The notes beneath the pieces were generated by a model, which had not been told where the DNA came from, searched no databases, and saw only the letters and a list, made by a program, of their open reading frames with translations. 64,000 nt of DNA from Alkaliphilus sp. B6464 (lineage in GTDB: Bacteria; Bacillota; Clostridia; Peptostreptococcales; Natronincolaceae): the NCBI RefSeq assembly GCF_018141165.1, contig NZ_CP058558.1:124001-188000 (forward strand), in the 5' to 3' direction. The translations under genes were made by a program, and so were the position numbers. Positions 9,201 to 17,578 of this stretch are shown piece after piece. The first letter of the stretch is position 1. Every line of letters starts with the position of its first letter.

Positions 9201-9226
9201 AGATAGACACTTGATAGTGCCTATCT
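9201..9226 (-). terminator. terminator after the VWA gene
   Basis: AGATAG(G/A)CAC stem with a 6-base loop, followed on the minus strand by TTTTTT. Confidence 0.65.
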
Positions 9227-9235
9227 TATATAATT

Positions 9236-10549
9236 CTATTTTCTCATTGAACTACTAAAACTAGCATACATTGTCTTACTCATAGATCTGGTGATAGAAT
9301 TGCTTGAATACTTTGTCTCTAAATCCTTTAACTCATTCTTTTCTTGAGATACATTAACACTTGTATAATTACAAGCAATTGAATCCAGTCTAACACTTGA
9401 ATTCATAAAAGTATTCTGAAGCCCTATTATATTGCCATTTTCATAAGATTCAACGGAAGATACAACAGCCTTGTTTTTAATAAGATCTACAACCCTTTTC
9501 ACAATATCACTGTTCTCCTTATACTTTGAAAGTTTTTGTTCTTCGCATACAACTTTCAAATAATTAGATGTTTTGACAATATGATCTGCTCCGTCTTTAG
9601 TTTTATATACAACTTTTATGTTGAATTGGATATCTTCGTTAACAAAGTTATTCTTTATTTCAAAAATAACACTTCGCTTAGTGTGCATATCTCCAATAAA
9701 GACTTCAATATAATCATCTTTAATTTCTTGAGTATATGAATTAAGATTCTCGCTTATTTCAATTAAATTAGGCAGTTCTAATAACAGTTTCACACCTTTT
9801 GCGGTAGTTGACCTAGATAGGTTTAATTCATCTTTAAATATTTGATCTAATAAACCCAAATCCTCCACATGGTAAAATAATCCTCCACCGCTCGTACTAA
9901 TTGCATTAAGTATTTTTGAATCGTAATCTAACCCTATTCCTAGTGTAGATATAGTAACCCCTGCTTCAAACAATTTTAATGTCAATGTAGACAATCCATC
10001 TATATCGGTAATTCCTCTATTTGCTTGTCCATCACTTACAACAATAATCTTACAATCATAGTTTTTAATATGTTCTTCTGTAATCATAGAAAAAGCCTTG
10101 CTGATACTATCAGAAATATTAGTGCAACCTCCTGTCGTAATTTTTCTTATTGTGGACATAACTTCATTTCTGTTATTTCTCGTTATATGAACTAGTTCCT
10201 GCTCTGTAAATGCTAAATCATCAAATGTAACTACTCCGAACAAATCTTTTTCTGTTAGTAAATCCATGAATTTAATAGCAGAGTTTTTTGCTCTACTCAA
10301 TTTAGACTCACTCTCTCTATAACACCTTTCTTTAGGATTAGATAGTGAGGAATAAGAAAGATTATATCTGCCATTTGAATCAACTGTGCCATCCATTGAA
10401 GCACTTCTGTCAAGAACCAAAACCATCAAAACTGGTTTTTTACTATCTTTTTCTACTTCCAATATTGGAGGAATTAATTCAATTTCCATATGATTTAACC
10501 CTTCCCTATTTAAAATAATCTCTTTCGCAAATCCTGTTTTTATTTTCAT
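9236..10549 (-). CDS. von Willebrand factor A domain protein
   Basis: This 437-aa protein has a VWA domain at about 38-230. The MIDAS metal site is intact: DRSAS at 47-51, TTGGCTN near 130, and VVSDGQ near 160. The C-terminal 200 residues are beta-rich, then low-complexity. There is no signal peptide, so it is probably cytoplasmic and binds a partner through Mg. VWA proteins (TerY/TerF types) recur with ter genes, and this element carries terD and its metabolite operon 47 kb away, so a link is possible. It is transcribed from the same region as the MerR-like gene just upstream (gap 17 bases) and is probably co-transcribed with it. Confidence 0.85.
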   Translation of the reverse strand: MKIKTGFAKEIILNREGLNHMEIELIPPILEVEKDSKKPVLMVLVLDRSASMDGTVDSNGRYNLSYSSLSNPKERCYRESESKLSRAKNSAIKFMDLLTEKDLFGVVTFDDLAFTEQELVHITRNNRNEVMSTIRKITTGGCTNISDSISKAFSMITEEHIKNYDCKIIVVSDGQANRGITDIDGLSTLTLKLFEAGVTISTLGIGLDYDSKILNAISTSGGGLFYHVEDLGLLDQIFKDELNLSRSTTAKGVKLLLELPNLIEISENLNSYTQEIKDDYIEVFIGDMHTKRSVIFEIKNNFVNEDIQFNIKVVYKTKDGADHIVKTSNYLKVVCEEQKLSKYKENSDIVKRVVDLIKNKAVVSSVESYENGNIIGLQNTFMNSSVRLDSIACNYTSVNVSQEKNELKDLETKYSSNSITRSMSKTMYASFSSSMRK

Positions 10550-10566
10550 ATAAAACCATCTCCTCT

Positions 10567-11127
10567 TTAATTTAATATATTAATAATCTCTATTATTTTA
10601 GTTAATTTATTTGAGTCAATATCATTACTCACAACAAGTGTTATATCTTTGTTTATTTTAATAGTTATTTTTGTATTATTATTTTTCATTTTATTTGAGT
10701 AATCCTCTGTTGAAGATGCTGCTAGAAAAGATCTTTCCACACTTTTATTTTGTTTAATAATGTCATCTGTGTTGTTAAAATGAATTTTCTTAGCAACATA
10801 ACTAGAAGTATTACTTTGATAAAAATCAGTTGTATTTTCATAAATATTTATCCCTTTAAATCTTTCCTCTATTTCCTCTAATGAAAATTGATTAATAATA
10901 TCCTTTACTTGTTTTAAAGTAAAATTTGTATACTTTTTTAAAATAAGAATCCCTTTTATCTTTTTTATTTCTACATCCGTAAAAACATTTTTTCCAGTGT
11001 TATCTAGTTTAAATAATTTTTTATCGAAAGCATAATAATTAACTGTTCTTGTGCTTATATCAAATTCACCACTTGATGAAATAATATCTGCAATTTCTTT
11101 TGCTGAATATTTCTTTTTATCTTCCAT
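10567..11127 (-). CDS. MerR-family-like transcriptional regulator
   Basis: The start is the ATG after AAAGAGGTG; a GTG in the ribosome site is less likely. The protein is 186 aa. Residues 5-75 form a MerR-type winged helix: SAKEIADII, TVNYYAFD in place of the usual TVRYYE, and a second helix-turn-helix rich in FTLKQVKDII. The rest is a linker and a C-terminal domain with KITIKINKDITLVVS. No Cys-based metal site is evident. A near-consensus sigmaA promoter and a 12-bp palindrome precede it, suggesting autoregulation. It is probably the first gene of an operon with the VWA gene. Confidence 0.8.
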   Translation of the reverse strand: MEDKKKYSAKEIADIISSSGEFDISTRTVNYYAFDKKLFKLDNTGKNVFTDVEIKKIKGILILKKYTNFTLKQVKDIINQFSLEEIEERFKGINIYENTTDFYQSNTSSYVAKKIHFNNTDDIIKQNKSVERSFLAASSTEDYSNKMKNNNTKITIKINKDITLVVSNDIDSNKLTKIIEIINILN

Positions 11128-11146
11128 AAATATCACCTCTTTAATT

Positions 11147-11158
11147 ACAGTTAACTGT
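11147..11158. promoter_or_regulatory. candidate operator palindrome
   Basis: ACAGTTAACTGT is a perfect 12-bp palindrome between the -10 box and the ribosome site of the MerR-like gene. A partial repeat, TTACAGTGTG, lies next to it. The placement suits repression by the gene's own product. Confidence 0.55.
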
Positions 11159-11178
11159 CATTCTTACAGTGTGATGGC

Positions 11179-11207
11179 ATTATAGTGAAACAATTTATCG
11201 AAGTCAA
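11179..11207 (-). promoter_or_regulatory. sigmaA promoter of the MerR-like gene
   Basis: On the minus strand TTGACT and TATAAT are separated by exactly 17 bases, one of the best housekeeping promoters in the window and clearly unlike the TGTTATGTTAAA class. Confidence 0.75.
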
Positions 11208-11235
11208 GTTTTAATTTGAATTTTTCATAAAAAAA

Positions 11236-11260
11236 TCCCCATGCATTAAATACATGGGGA
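11236..11260. terminator. hairpin terminator
   Basis: TCCCCATG/CATGGGGA stem with a 9-base loop and A-rich 5' flank, giving a T run on the minus strand. It lies between the MerR-like gene and agrB. Confidence 0.5.
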
Positions 11261-11422
11261 TAAATCAAAAAAATACAGGATAACTCTATGGATAAATTCA
11301 AAGATAATACGATTATATATATTTAACTATGAGAAGTAAATGGACCTATCACGAACTACTGCTTTTTTATCATGTTTGCTGTTTTTAATATCACTCATGA
11401 GAGAAATCTCACTTTATATATG

Positions 11423-11434
11423 TGTTATGTTGAA
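11423..11434 (+). promoter_or_regulatory. conserved promoter-like element, agrBD
   Basis: TGTTATGTTGAA, one mismatch from consensus, immediately ahead of the agrB ribosome site. Confidence 0.7.
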
Positions 11435-11452
11435 AAAGAGGTGATAAAATAA

Positions 11453-12082
11453 ATGAGCATCAGGGAAAATATTAAACTAAAAACTATTAAATTTATTTCT
11501 GAAACTTTACCTAATAAAAACAAAGATGATTTAGAATGTATTGGATATGGGATAGAGATATTCTTATGTAATATTTTGAAAGTAATTTTATTATTTATAC
11601 TCTCCTATAAGTTAGGAATATTTAAATATTTTCTTATTTCTTTTGTCAGTATGAACTCACTAAGACTCTTATCAGGTGGAGTACACGCAAAAAAAAGTTG
11701 GACATGTTTCCTGCTTAGTATCTTTGTATTTTTTTCTCCTATATACATATCAAGATTTATCATTATTAAATTGGTGCCTAAAATTATTTCATTTATTATT
11801 TCTTTTATACTGATAATATTATATGCACCTGCTGATTTAGAGGAAAAACCATATGTCAATCCTAAATTACGTAAAATATTAAAAATTGGTTCTTCTATAA
11901 CTTCAATTTTATTAATGATACTTTCTATGGTTATTAAACAAGATTTTTATTCTAATATTATATTCTTATCAATTATTATTAACTCATTATTAATCACGCC
12001 GTTTGTATATAGACTTTTTAAAAGGAGGTTTAGAAACTATGAACATTATAACATGGGCAGCAGTAAAAGTTTTTCTGGCTAA
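11453..12082 (+). CDS. agrB: AgrB, propeptide-processing membrane endopeptidase
   Basis: AgrB cleaves the C-terminal tail of AgrD and forms the cyclic autoinducing peptide at the membrane. The 209-aa protein has the family length and several hydrophobic helices (about 38-55, 60-70, 85-105, 110-125, 145-185). The active site is present: SGGVHAK with His78, and Cys85 in KSWTCF, matching the positions known in staphylococcal AgrB. The start follows AGAGGTGA. Its end overlaps agrD by 44 bases in another frame, so translation is likely coupled. Confidence 0.93.
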   Translation: MSIRENIKLKTIKFISETLPNKNKDDLECIGYGIEIFLCNILKVILLFILSYKLGIFKYFLISFVSMNSLRLLSGGVHAKKSWTCFLLSIFVFFSPIYISRFIIIKLVPKIISFIISFILIILYAPADLEEKPYVNPKLRKILKIGSSITSILLMILSMVIKQDFYSNIIFLSIIINSLLITPFVYRLFKRRFRNYEHYNMGSSKSFSG

Positions 12083-12206
12083 AATGATCGCATTACTCGC
12101 TGATATTTTAGCCCATACATCAGTTTATGCTTCTGTTATATTAATTTTTGAAGAACCAACAATTCCCGATTCATTACTTAAAAAGCAGAACTATATTAAT
12201 AAATAA
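12039..12206 (+). CDS. agrD: AgrD-like autoinducing peptide precursor without cysteine
   Basis: The 55-aa frame begins at an ATG after AAAGGAGG within the end of agrB. It has the AgrD plan: an amphipathic N-terminal helix (1-24), a central peptide region, and an acidic recognition tail EEPTIPDSLLKK that resembles the DEPEVPEEL tails of known AgrDs. The ring-forming Cys is missing; the whole precursor has none. The peptide region reads TSVYASVILIF, so Ser could form a lactone ring (known for a Ser-type AIP in Staphylococcus intermedius), with five residues after it before EEP. Confidence 0.85.
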   Translation: MNIITWAAVKVFLAKMIALLADILAHTSVYASVILIFEEPTIPDSLLKKQNYINK

Positions 12207-12213
12207 AACAAGA

Positions 12214-12239
12214 AAAACGCTAGATTAATCTAGCGTTTT
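12214..12239. terminator. bidirectional terminator between agrBD and agrCA
   Basis: AAAACGCTAGA/TCTAGCGTTTT stem with a TTAA loop and A and T tracts on both sides. Confidence 0.85.
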
Positions 12240-13547
12240 ATTTATTATGATCTCTTGTACAAAAAGATTCTCATCAATTAATGTATTGATTATAACATTA
12301 TGATAAGATTTAATTATCTCCTTGAGTATCTTTAGTCCCATCCCCCTATTAACTCCCTTTGTTGAGTACGAATTGGTAAATATCTTGTTTATTTGAGGCT
12401 TATCTTTAAATGTATTTGATACAACTAATGATATTTCTTGGTTATCTTCCATGATTCCAAAAGAAACTATTTTATCTTCTGTATTCATAGCCTCCTCTAT
12501 GGCATTATCTAACAATATACCAAGAATTCTACATATATCAATAGTTTTTATTTGCATATCATCAATGTCCTGTAATATACTTATTTTGAATTCTACACCT
12601 AACTGCATTGCATATACCATCTTCGTAGACAAAACTCCTCTTATAGCAGGATTTTTAATATGATTAATATAAGATATGTCATCTGTAATATCAATCTTAC
12701 CATACTCCCTTAATATTTCTTTATTGTAAAATTCCTTTAACCCTTCTATATCATTATTTTCAAAATATCCATTTAGTGTAGCCATTATATTATTAAAATC
12801 ATGCCTAAATTTTCTAAAATTCATAACTAATTGATCCACAAGTTCTGTGTATAGCATTAAATGTTCATATTGTCTATTCTTTTGTTCATATTTAAATCTT
12901 TCTTCTGCTAAATTGTTATTTATATGAAAAGTTAACGTGGTAATGATAAAATACAATAAGAATATTGCAACATATGTACTTATAATATTTTTTACAATAT
13001 CTTCAGGTAATCGACTAATCATTAAAAGCAGTACATCAAATAGCAAAACTGTAATAATTGCATATATTACAATTAATAGTTCCTGTTTTGCGGGTGTTTC
13101 CTTAACAGTTAATACTTCTTTTATAAATTTAATACTTATAATAGACACAGTTATGATGATAGTTAAACTATTTGACAAAAGCCATAGGATATTTGTATTT
13201 TGAATTTCTAATAAATTATAATTAAGAATACACATTAAAATAAATCCTGAAACTATGTCTCCAATCATGAATATAAAATAACTAAAAACTGCATATATAA
13301 TGGAATGAGTTGTTTTTGTTTTATAAATAAGTTTATTGCAAATAAATAACGTTAAATTAATTAAACTAATTTTAATTAATATTTGATTTATAAAAGTTGA
13401 TGCAAATATAGCACTTCCGATCACTAGTGCATATTGAGAAGTTTTATAAAGAAATATATTTCTATCTACTTTATTTAACACTTTATTAATATATGCAAAT
13501 ACAAAGGCACTCATAATTGAAGAAATTATATTAATTGTTATTGGCAT
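12225..13547 (-). CDS. agrC: AgrC-type sensor histidine kinase
   Basis: The 440-aa protein has a six- or seven-helix N-terminal membrane sensor (about 1-210), then an HPK10 kinase core. The phosphoacceptor is His249 in FRKFRHDFNN, the N box is LLDNAIEEA around Asn348, and the G box is GVNRGMGL at 398-405; all intact. It should sense the cyclic peptide made by AgrBD and phosphorylate AgrA. The start follows AAGGGGGTC and overlaps the end of agrA by 17 bases, so the pair is co-translated. It faces agrBD convergently, unlike the single agrBDCA operon of Staphylococcus. Confidence 0.92.
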   Translation of the reverse strand: MPITINIISSIMSAFVFAYINKVLNKVDRNIFLYKTSQYALVIGSAIFASTFINQILIKISLINLTLFICNKLIYKTKTTHSIIYAVFSYFIFMIGDIVSGFILMCILNYNLLEIQNTNILWLLSNSLTIIITVSIISIKFIKEVLTVKETPAKQELLIVIYAIITVLLFDVLLLMISRLPEDIVKNIISTYVAIFLLYFIITTLTFHINNNLAEERFKYEQKNRQYEHLMLYTELVDQLVMNFRKFRHDFNNIMATLNGYFENNDIEGLKEFYNKEILREYGKIDITDDISYINHIKNPAIRGVLSTKMVYAMQLGVEFKISILQDIDDMQIKTIDICRILGILLDNAIEEAMNTEDKIVSFGIMEDNQEISLVVSNTFKDKPQINKIFTNSYSTKGVNRGMGLKILKEIIKSYHNVIINTLIDENLFVQEIIINKTLD

Positions 13548-14277
13548 AGTTTATGACCCCCTTCAAAAACTTTTTAGAAATAAAACATTTGTGATCACCT
13601 TGCATTATTACATATAGATCATTTCGATTTAAATTTATTCTCTTAATATGTTTGAAGTTAATTATAAAAGATCTATGACATCTGTAAAAATCTTTATTAA
13701 GTTTTTCGCCAATCTCCGACAAAGAGCCATATACCTCAATTTGATTATCAAGTGTATGAATGATAATTTTATGATTTATAGTTGTTTCAATGAAAATAAT
13801 CTTACCATAGGGAATACTGTAAAAATTTGCACCTGATTTAATAAATAAAATATCATTATTTTGATGTAAATTAAGTTTATTACATTCAGAGACAACTACG
13901 TCTAAACATTCACTTATTCTTTTTTTTAAGTTGTTGTCACCTTTGCATATATAATCCAACGCTTTTAATTTATATTGAAATGTTTTTAATGTTAATTCTG
14001 GATGACCAGTTACGAAAATTAAATATCCATTCATATCGTGCTTTCTTATCTCTTTGGCTAATATTAGCCCATTTATATCTGATTTAAGTGCAATATCTAA
14101 AAAATATACATTAACTGAATGATTGTTTTCTTTAACATAATCAATAACTTTATATGGATCATTTGTTGTTAACTTTATTTCTCCTTGGATTCCGTTTGTA
14201 GAAATATATTGTAAAACATATTCGTCAATACTGTTTTTGAATCTTTTATCATCTTCACAAATTATTATATTCAGCAT
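13531..14277 (-). CDS. agrA: AgrA-type LytTR response regulator
   Basis: The 248-aa protein has a receiver domain (1-125) with the acidic pair Asp9/Asp10 and phosphoacceptor Asp61 in YFLDIAL. A LytTR DNA-binding domain follows (about 145-245) with the conserved YRCHRSFIINFKHIKRI segment. It should activate targets when phosphorylated by AgrC. The start follows AGAGGGGATG. A sigmaA-type promoter lies upstream, so this half of the system does not use the element-specific promoter. I did not find a clear pair of LytTR direct repeats upstream of agrB. Confidence 0.92.
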   Translation of the reverse strand: MLNIIICEDDKRFKNSIDEYVLQYISTNGIQGEIKLTTNDPYKVIDYVKENNHSVNVYFLDIALKSDINGLILAKEIRKHDMNGYLIFVTGHPELTLKTFQYKLKALDYICKGDNNLKKRISECLDVVVSECNKLNLHQNNDILFIKSGANFYSIPYGKIIFIETTINHKIIIHTLDNQIEVYGSLSEIGEKLNKDFYRCHRSFIINFKHIKRINLNRNDLYVIMQGDHKCFISKKFLKGVINYANNN

Positions 14278-14343
14278 ATCATCCCCTCTTTCTTCATTTT
14301 TTCTTTAATATTTTATTTGTTTCTGCTCTAATTTCAATTTTCT

Positions 14344-14371
14344 ATTATAGATTTTGAAAAATATTAGACAA
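14344..14371 (-). promoter_or_regulatory. sigmaA-type promoter of agrAC
   Basis: Minus-strand TTGTCT and TATAAT with a 16-base spacer, 67 bases upstream of the agrA start. Confidence 0.6.
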
Positions 14372-14437
14372 ACTAACTATATATTTTCTAAGTTTAATTA
14401 ATAAAAATAATAAGATTAACCTTTCTTATAGACAAAT

Positions 14438-14468
14438 AAAAGTCCTTTAGCAAACACTAAAGGACTTT
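14438..14468. terminator. bidirectional terminator
   Basis: AAAGTCCTTTAG/CTAAAGGACTTT stem flanked by A and T tracts, between agrA and the 14508 gene. Confidence 0.75.
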
Positions 14469-14507
14469 TATTTATCTACAACTTAAACTTAATAATATTT
14501 ATCTGTT

Positions 14508-15188
14508 TTAATTAAATAGTTCTTTTTGAATTTTTTTAATAACTATTTTTTTTCTCATAAAGTTCAAACTTATTCCAACAATTATTAATAACATTAATAA
14601 CTGAGCCATTAAAGCAATTAAGGCTAAGATAACAAAGAGCATTTTAGCACTTAAATTTTTATTTCTTATTCCATCAATCAGTAAAATACCTGCCGTAAAT
14701 CCAATCGAAAGAAGAAGCACAAATTGAATTTGATTATCTACCTGAGAAATCAAAAATGTTACTATCATAGATACAAACTCTGAAACTGGATCAATAAAAG
14801 TTTTATACCTATCACCATCGTAATAATATTTCCTTTCTGGTTCTGTAAAAAGTTCAAAATCTTGACTAATATATTCAAGTATCTTAGCACAGATTTCAGC
14901 ATGAGTTAAAACCTTCATTTCTTTCATAATATACATATTTGCAATTTTACTTACATGATGATACTTATTAGTTTCTAATTTAATAGGACTTACTTCTTTA
15001 TAGATTCTTATATCGTTATATTTATCGAGGCCTATGCAATACCCTGTTTTTATATTTTGAGACTCTATAATACTATTTATTAATCTCTTGATCTTTTTAT
15101 TGAATTTTGCTTTGTAAAAGTTTAATTTTTCTAAAGACTGTATTATATTTTCTAAATCTGTTTCCACAAAAATATCTTTTACTCTCAT
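14508..15188 (-). CDS. membrane protein, partner of the CpaF-like protein
   Basis: The start follows AAGGAGGAG. Residues 1-130 are soluble and charged. Three hydrophobic helices follow at about 135-149, 155-172 and 181-208, then a short basic tail. It is encoded 29 bases downstream of a degenerate secretion-ATPase-like gene and is probably co-transcribed. In Tad/type II systems CpaF is followed by the membrane platform proteins TadB/TadC, so a platform-like role is possible; I see no strong TadB signature. Function otherwise unknown. Confidence 0.75.
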   Translation of the reverse strand: MRVKDIFVETDLENIIQSLEKLNFYKAKFNKKIKRLINSIIESQNIKTGYCIGLDKYNDIRIYKEVSPIKLETNKYHHVSKIANMYIMKEMKVLTHAEICAKILEYISQDFELFTEPERKYYYDGDRYKTFIDPVSEFVSMIVTFLISQVDNQIQFVLLLSIGFTAGILLIDGIRNKNLSAKMLFVILALIALMAQLLMLLIIVGISLNFMRKKIVIKKIQKELFN

Positions 15189-15217
15189 TAAAAACTCCTC
15201 CTTTTTAATAATTACAT

Positions 15218-15976
15218 CTATTTAAACATTGGCATCCAACCTGTATTTATAAATTTATTTGTTTCTTTTTCATGTTTAAACATATCTCTAATGTGAAATG
15301 TTTTTGTTAAAGCGTCAGTATTTTCTTCTATTATTAGTTTGGGATCTATCATATTTTTGTATATATGTCTATTCATTTCTTCTATAATTTCTATTCCTCC
15401 AAAACCAATCACTTCTCCAATACTTAATACCTTTATTGAATTATCCTCTATTTTCTCAACTTGCACGATAATATTTACCGACTCTGCAATTATTGTATTT
15501 ATTTTATTAATATTAGTTTTGTTTAATTGATAATATAGCATAGATAACTTATATAAAGCCTCTTTAGGGTTGTCAGCAGTTAAAGTTGCTAAATAATTGG
15601 AACCATGCATTTCTCCAACATGAACAAAAAAATGTAATTCTTCTGGCCACCTACACTCTCCTATAATAGTCCTATCAAGATAAGACTTATCAATGTTATC
15701 AATAATACATTTACTGTTATCAATAATAGATTTACATTTATTGTCTTTATATCTATCTTTATTAATATTAAGAGGTCTTTCAACAATAACAATTGAATGC
15801 TCTGGATGAATATGATTAACTGATGCTTTTAATAATGCTATTTCTTCAGAACTACCTCCACCTACAAATAATATGTTTTTCTTTCTGTTTATACTCTTAA
15901 TTAAAAAATCTTTCATATCATTAGTCATAACTCCAAACCTTACTAAATCATTAAAATTATTCATATATCCTATCAT
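15218..15976 (-). CDS. degenerate CpaF/VirB11-like secretion ATPase
   Basis: The 252-aa protein (ATG after AAGGGTGTG) aligns in order with the C-terminal ATPase half of CpaF/VirB11. NILFVGGGSSEEIALLK (34-50) occupies the Walker A place but has Glu-Glu instead of Lys-Thr. RTIIGECRWPE (102-112) matches IIVGEVRG. SNYLATLTADNPKEAL (126-141) matches the His-box region GSLTTIHANSP. NIIVQVEK (168-175) and VLSIGEVIGF follow the family. The P-loop Lys is missing, so ATP hydrolysis is unlikely; it may be a scaffold or inhibitor. The N-terminal domain of CpaF is also absent. Confidence 0.75.
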   Translation of the reverse strand: MIGYMNNFNDLVRFGVMTNDMKDFLIKSINRKKNILFVGGGSSEEIALLKASVNHIHPEHSIVIVERPLNINKDRYKDNKCKSIIDNSKCIIDNIDKSYLDRTIIGECRWPEELHFFVHVGEMHGSNYLATLTADNPKEALYKLSMLYYQLNKTNINKINTIIAESVNIIVQVEKIEDNSIKVLSIGEVIGFGGIEIIEEMNRHIYKNMIDPKLIIEENTDALTKTFHIRDMFKHEKETNKFINTGWMPMFK

Positions 15977-15996
15977 TATTCGCACACCCTTTTATT

Positions 15997-16008
15997 TTCA
16001 ACATAACA
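15997..16008 (-). promoter_or_regulatory. conserved promoter-like element
   Basis: TGTTATGTTGAA on the minus strand, 20 bases upstream of the CpaF-like start. Confidence 0.7.
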
Positions 16009-16051
16009 CATGAAGTTGATAATTAATTTGAATAACATGATAAAAATGCAT

Positions 16052-16082
16052 AAAAATCACACAAATTACTTGTGTGATTTTT
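16052..16082. terminator. bidirectional terminator
   Basis: AAAAATCACACAA/TTGTGTGATTTTT perfect 13-bp stem with a 5-base loop. Confidence 0.8.
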
Positions 16083-16138
16083 GTATTAGATATTTGAATA
16101 TTACTAATTATCATGCTTTATAATGCAACATAATTTTT

Positions 16139-16825
16139 CTAAAGCCCTCTGCAACATCTTGTTCTTTCTTCTATTTTTTGTCCTGTTAAAAATCCTATGA
16201 TCAGTTGAATATTTTTATAATAAATTTCATTTTTCCCATTATTGTGCTTATACCTAATTTTTAAAGCAATCATATATCTTAAAACTTTATTTTTTATATC
16301 ACTAGGTAGCGGAACTCTCATGGTTTCTTCTTTATTAGTCATAAATATTTTGCCGTTCCATATTTCATCAGTATAACCACGACCTTTAATTACAATTCTA
16401 TCTAAAATAGTTTTATGACCTAACACCTCTACAGAGAAACTATCATTCATGTAGATTTCAAAATTTATTTCATGCTTTCCCTCTCGAATAACATTCCACC
16501 TCTCCTGTGGAATAAAGGATTTATCGTATCCTAAAAATTCGGCTTCTTCCTCTACGTAATCAGTCTTATCCTTATAACCTTTAAATAAATTTAAATCATT
16601 TAAATCTATAGTATATCCATGTGTGTATATTTTGCACATTTCCTCGTAATCTACTACTTCACTCCTGCTATTTAAAGCCTGTAGACTGCCTATAACATCC
16701 CTTGTCCTTTTGATAGTAATTGGATTATGTTCATAACCATTCAAATTAAAAGGTTCATTTATATCAATCTTAGTGACATTTAAAATACTAATCAATAAAC
16801 CTTCCATACCTACCATATACTTCAT
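16139..16825 (-). CDS. hypothetical protein, 228 aa
   Basis: The start follows AAAGGAGAT. The protein is soluble, mixed alpha/beta, and ends with two adjacent Cys (TRCCRGL). No motif or membrane span is recognised. It is 31 bases downstream of the 16857-17324 gene and probably in one operon with it. Confidence 0.75.
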   Translation of the reverse strand: MKYMVGMEGLLISILNVTKIDINEPFNLNGYEHNPITIKRTRDVIGSLQALNSRSEVVDYEEMCKIYTHGYTIDLNDLNLFKGYKDKTDYVEEEAEFLGYDKSFIPQERWNVIREGKHEINFEIYMNDSFSVEVLGHKTILDRIVIKGRGYTDEIWNGKIFMTNKEETMRVPLPSDIKNKVLRYMIALKIRYKHNNGKNEIYYKNIQLIIGFLTGQKIEERTRCCRGL

Positions 16826-16856
16826 ATTAATATCTCCTTTATATATATCATCAAAC

Positions 16857-17324
16857 TTAACAATCTAAATCTTTTCTTAAAGAATGACTTAAATACCATT
16901 CATTACCGTTGGCTTTTATCTTTTCACACATCATCCGAAATGTAGGATCTGTATTATTCAAATATCCTATTTCCTTTGCCTTAGATATTACTTTATCCAT
17001 TCCTGCGATTGAATAGCCCCAACTTGTACAATATAAACCGCCATATCCATTATTTCCATTAGATCGTTTACCTTTAATAATCCATTCTCTAAAATCATTG
17101 ATTAAGGCCCACAGCGTTCCACCATCAGAAAACCCTATGTGTTTTGAACTTTGATAAGGATATATTCTTTTTTCAGTATATTTATCAATATAAAAAAGTT
17201 TTTTACCTTGCACTACAAATCTTGAATAACAGCCATTATAATTAAAAAATTTTCTATCAGTATCTCCAATAACTTTTATTAGTTCATTTATTTTTTCTAT
17301 TCGTTCTAATTGCGATAGATTCAA
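16857..17324 (-). CDS. hypothetical protein, 155 aa
   Basis: A TTG start follows AAAAGGAGGA at ideal distance. The protein is rich in aromatic residues and Gly in the middle (GNNGYGGLYCTSWGYSIAGM, about 90-110). It has no recognised motif. It is the first gene of an operon with 16139-16825. A variant of the conserved promoter element lies about 110 bases upstream. Confidence 0.7.
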   Translation of the reverse strand: MNLSQLERIEKINELIKVIGDTDRKFFNYNGCYSRFVVQGKKLFYIDKYTEKRIYPYQSSKHIGFSDGGTLWALINDFREWIIKGKRSNGNNGYGGLYCTSWGYSIAGMDKVISKAKEIGYLNNTDPTFRMMCEKIKANGNEWYLSHSLRKDLDC

Positions 17325-17436
17325 TGAAATTCCTCCTTTTATATAAATAATATCTTTAAAATATAGTAGATAAATACCTAAAATAATATGTGCATATATA
17401 GTAATGGTTAAATATCCTTTTTTTCAAGTTTGTACT

Positions 17437-17448
17437 CTAAACATAACA
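17437..17448 (-). promoter_or_regulatory. conserved promoter-like element
   Basis: TGTTATGTTTAG on the minus strand, a two-mismatch copy upstream of the 17324 gene and back to back with the plus-strand copy at 17479. Confidence 0.55.
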
Positions 17449-17478
17449 CAAAATATGAAAAACAAACTTTCAAAACTG

Positions 17479-17490
17479 TGTTATGTTTAA
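17479..17490 (+). promoter_or_regulatory. conserved promoter-like element
   Basis: TGTTATGTTTAA, one mismatch, 88 bases ahead of the macrodomain gene. Confidence 0.6.
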
Positions 17491-17578
17491 AAAAATAATT
17501 TGAGAAAAGAAGTTGTTTGTATGTAATATATATTAGATTTTAATATGGAAATTCATTAATTGATAGGAGGCATTAATT

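Noticed and set aside
11605-11859. Minus-strand ORF inside agrB
   Set aside because: Antisense shadow without ribosome site; agrB has clear active-site residues.
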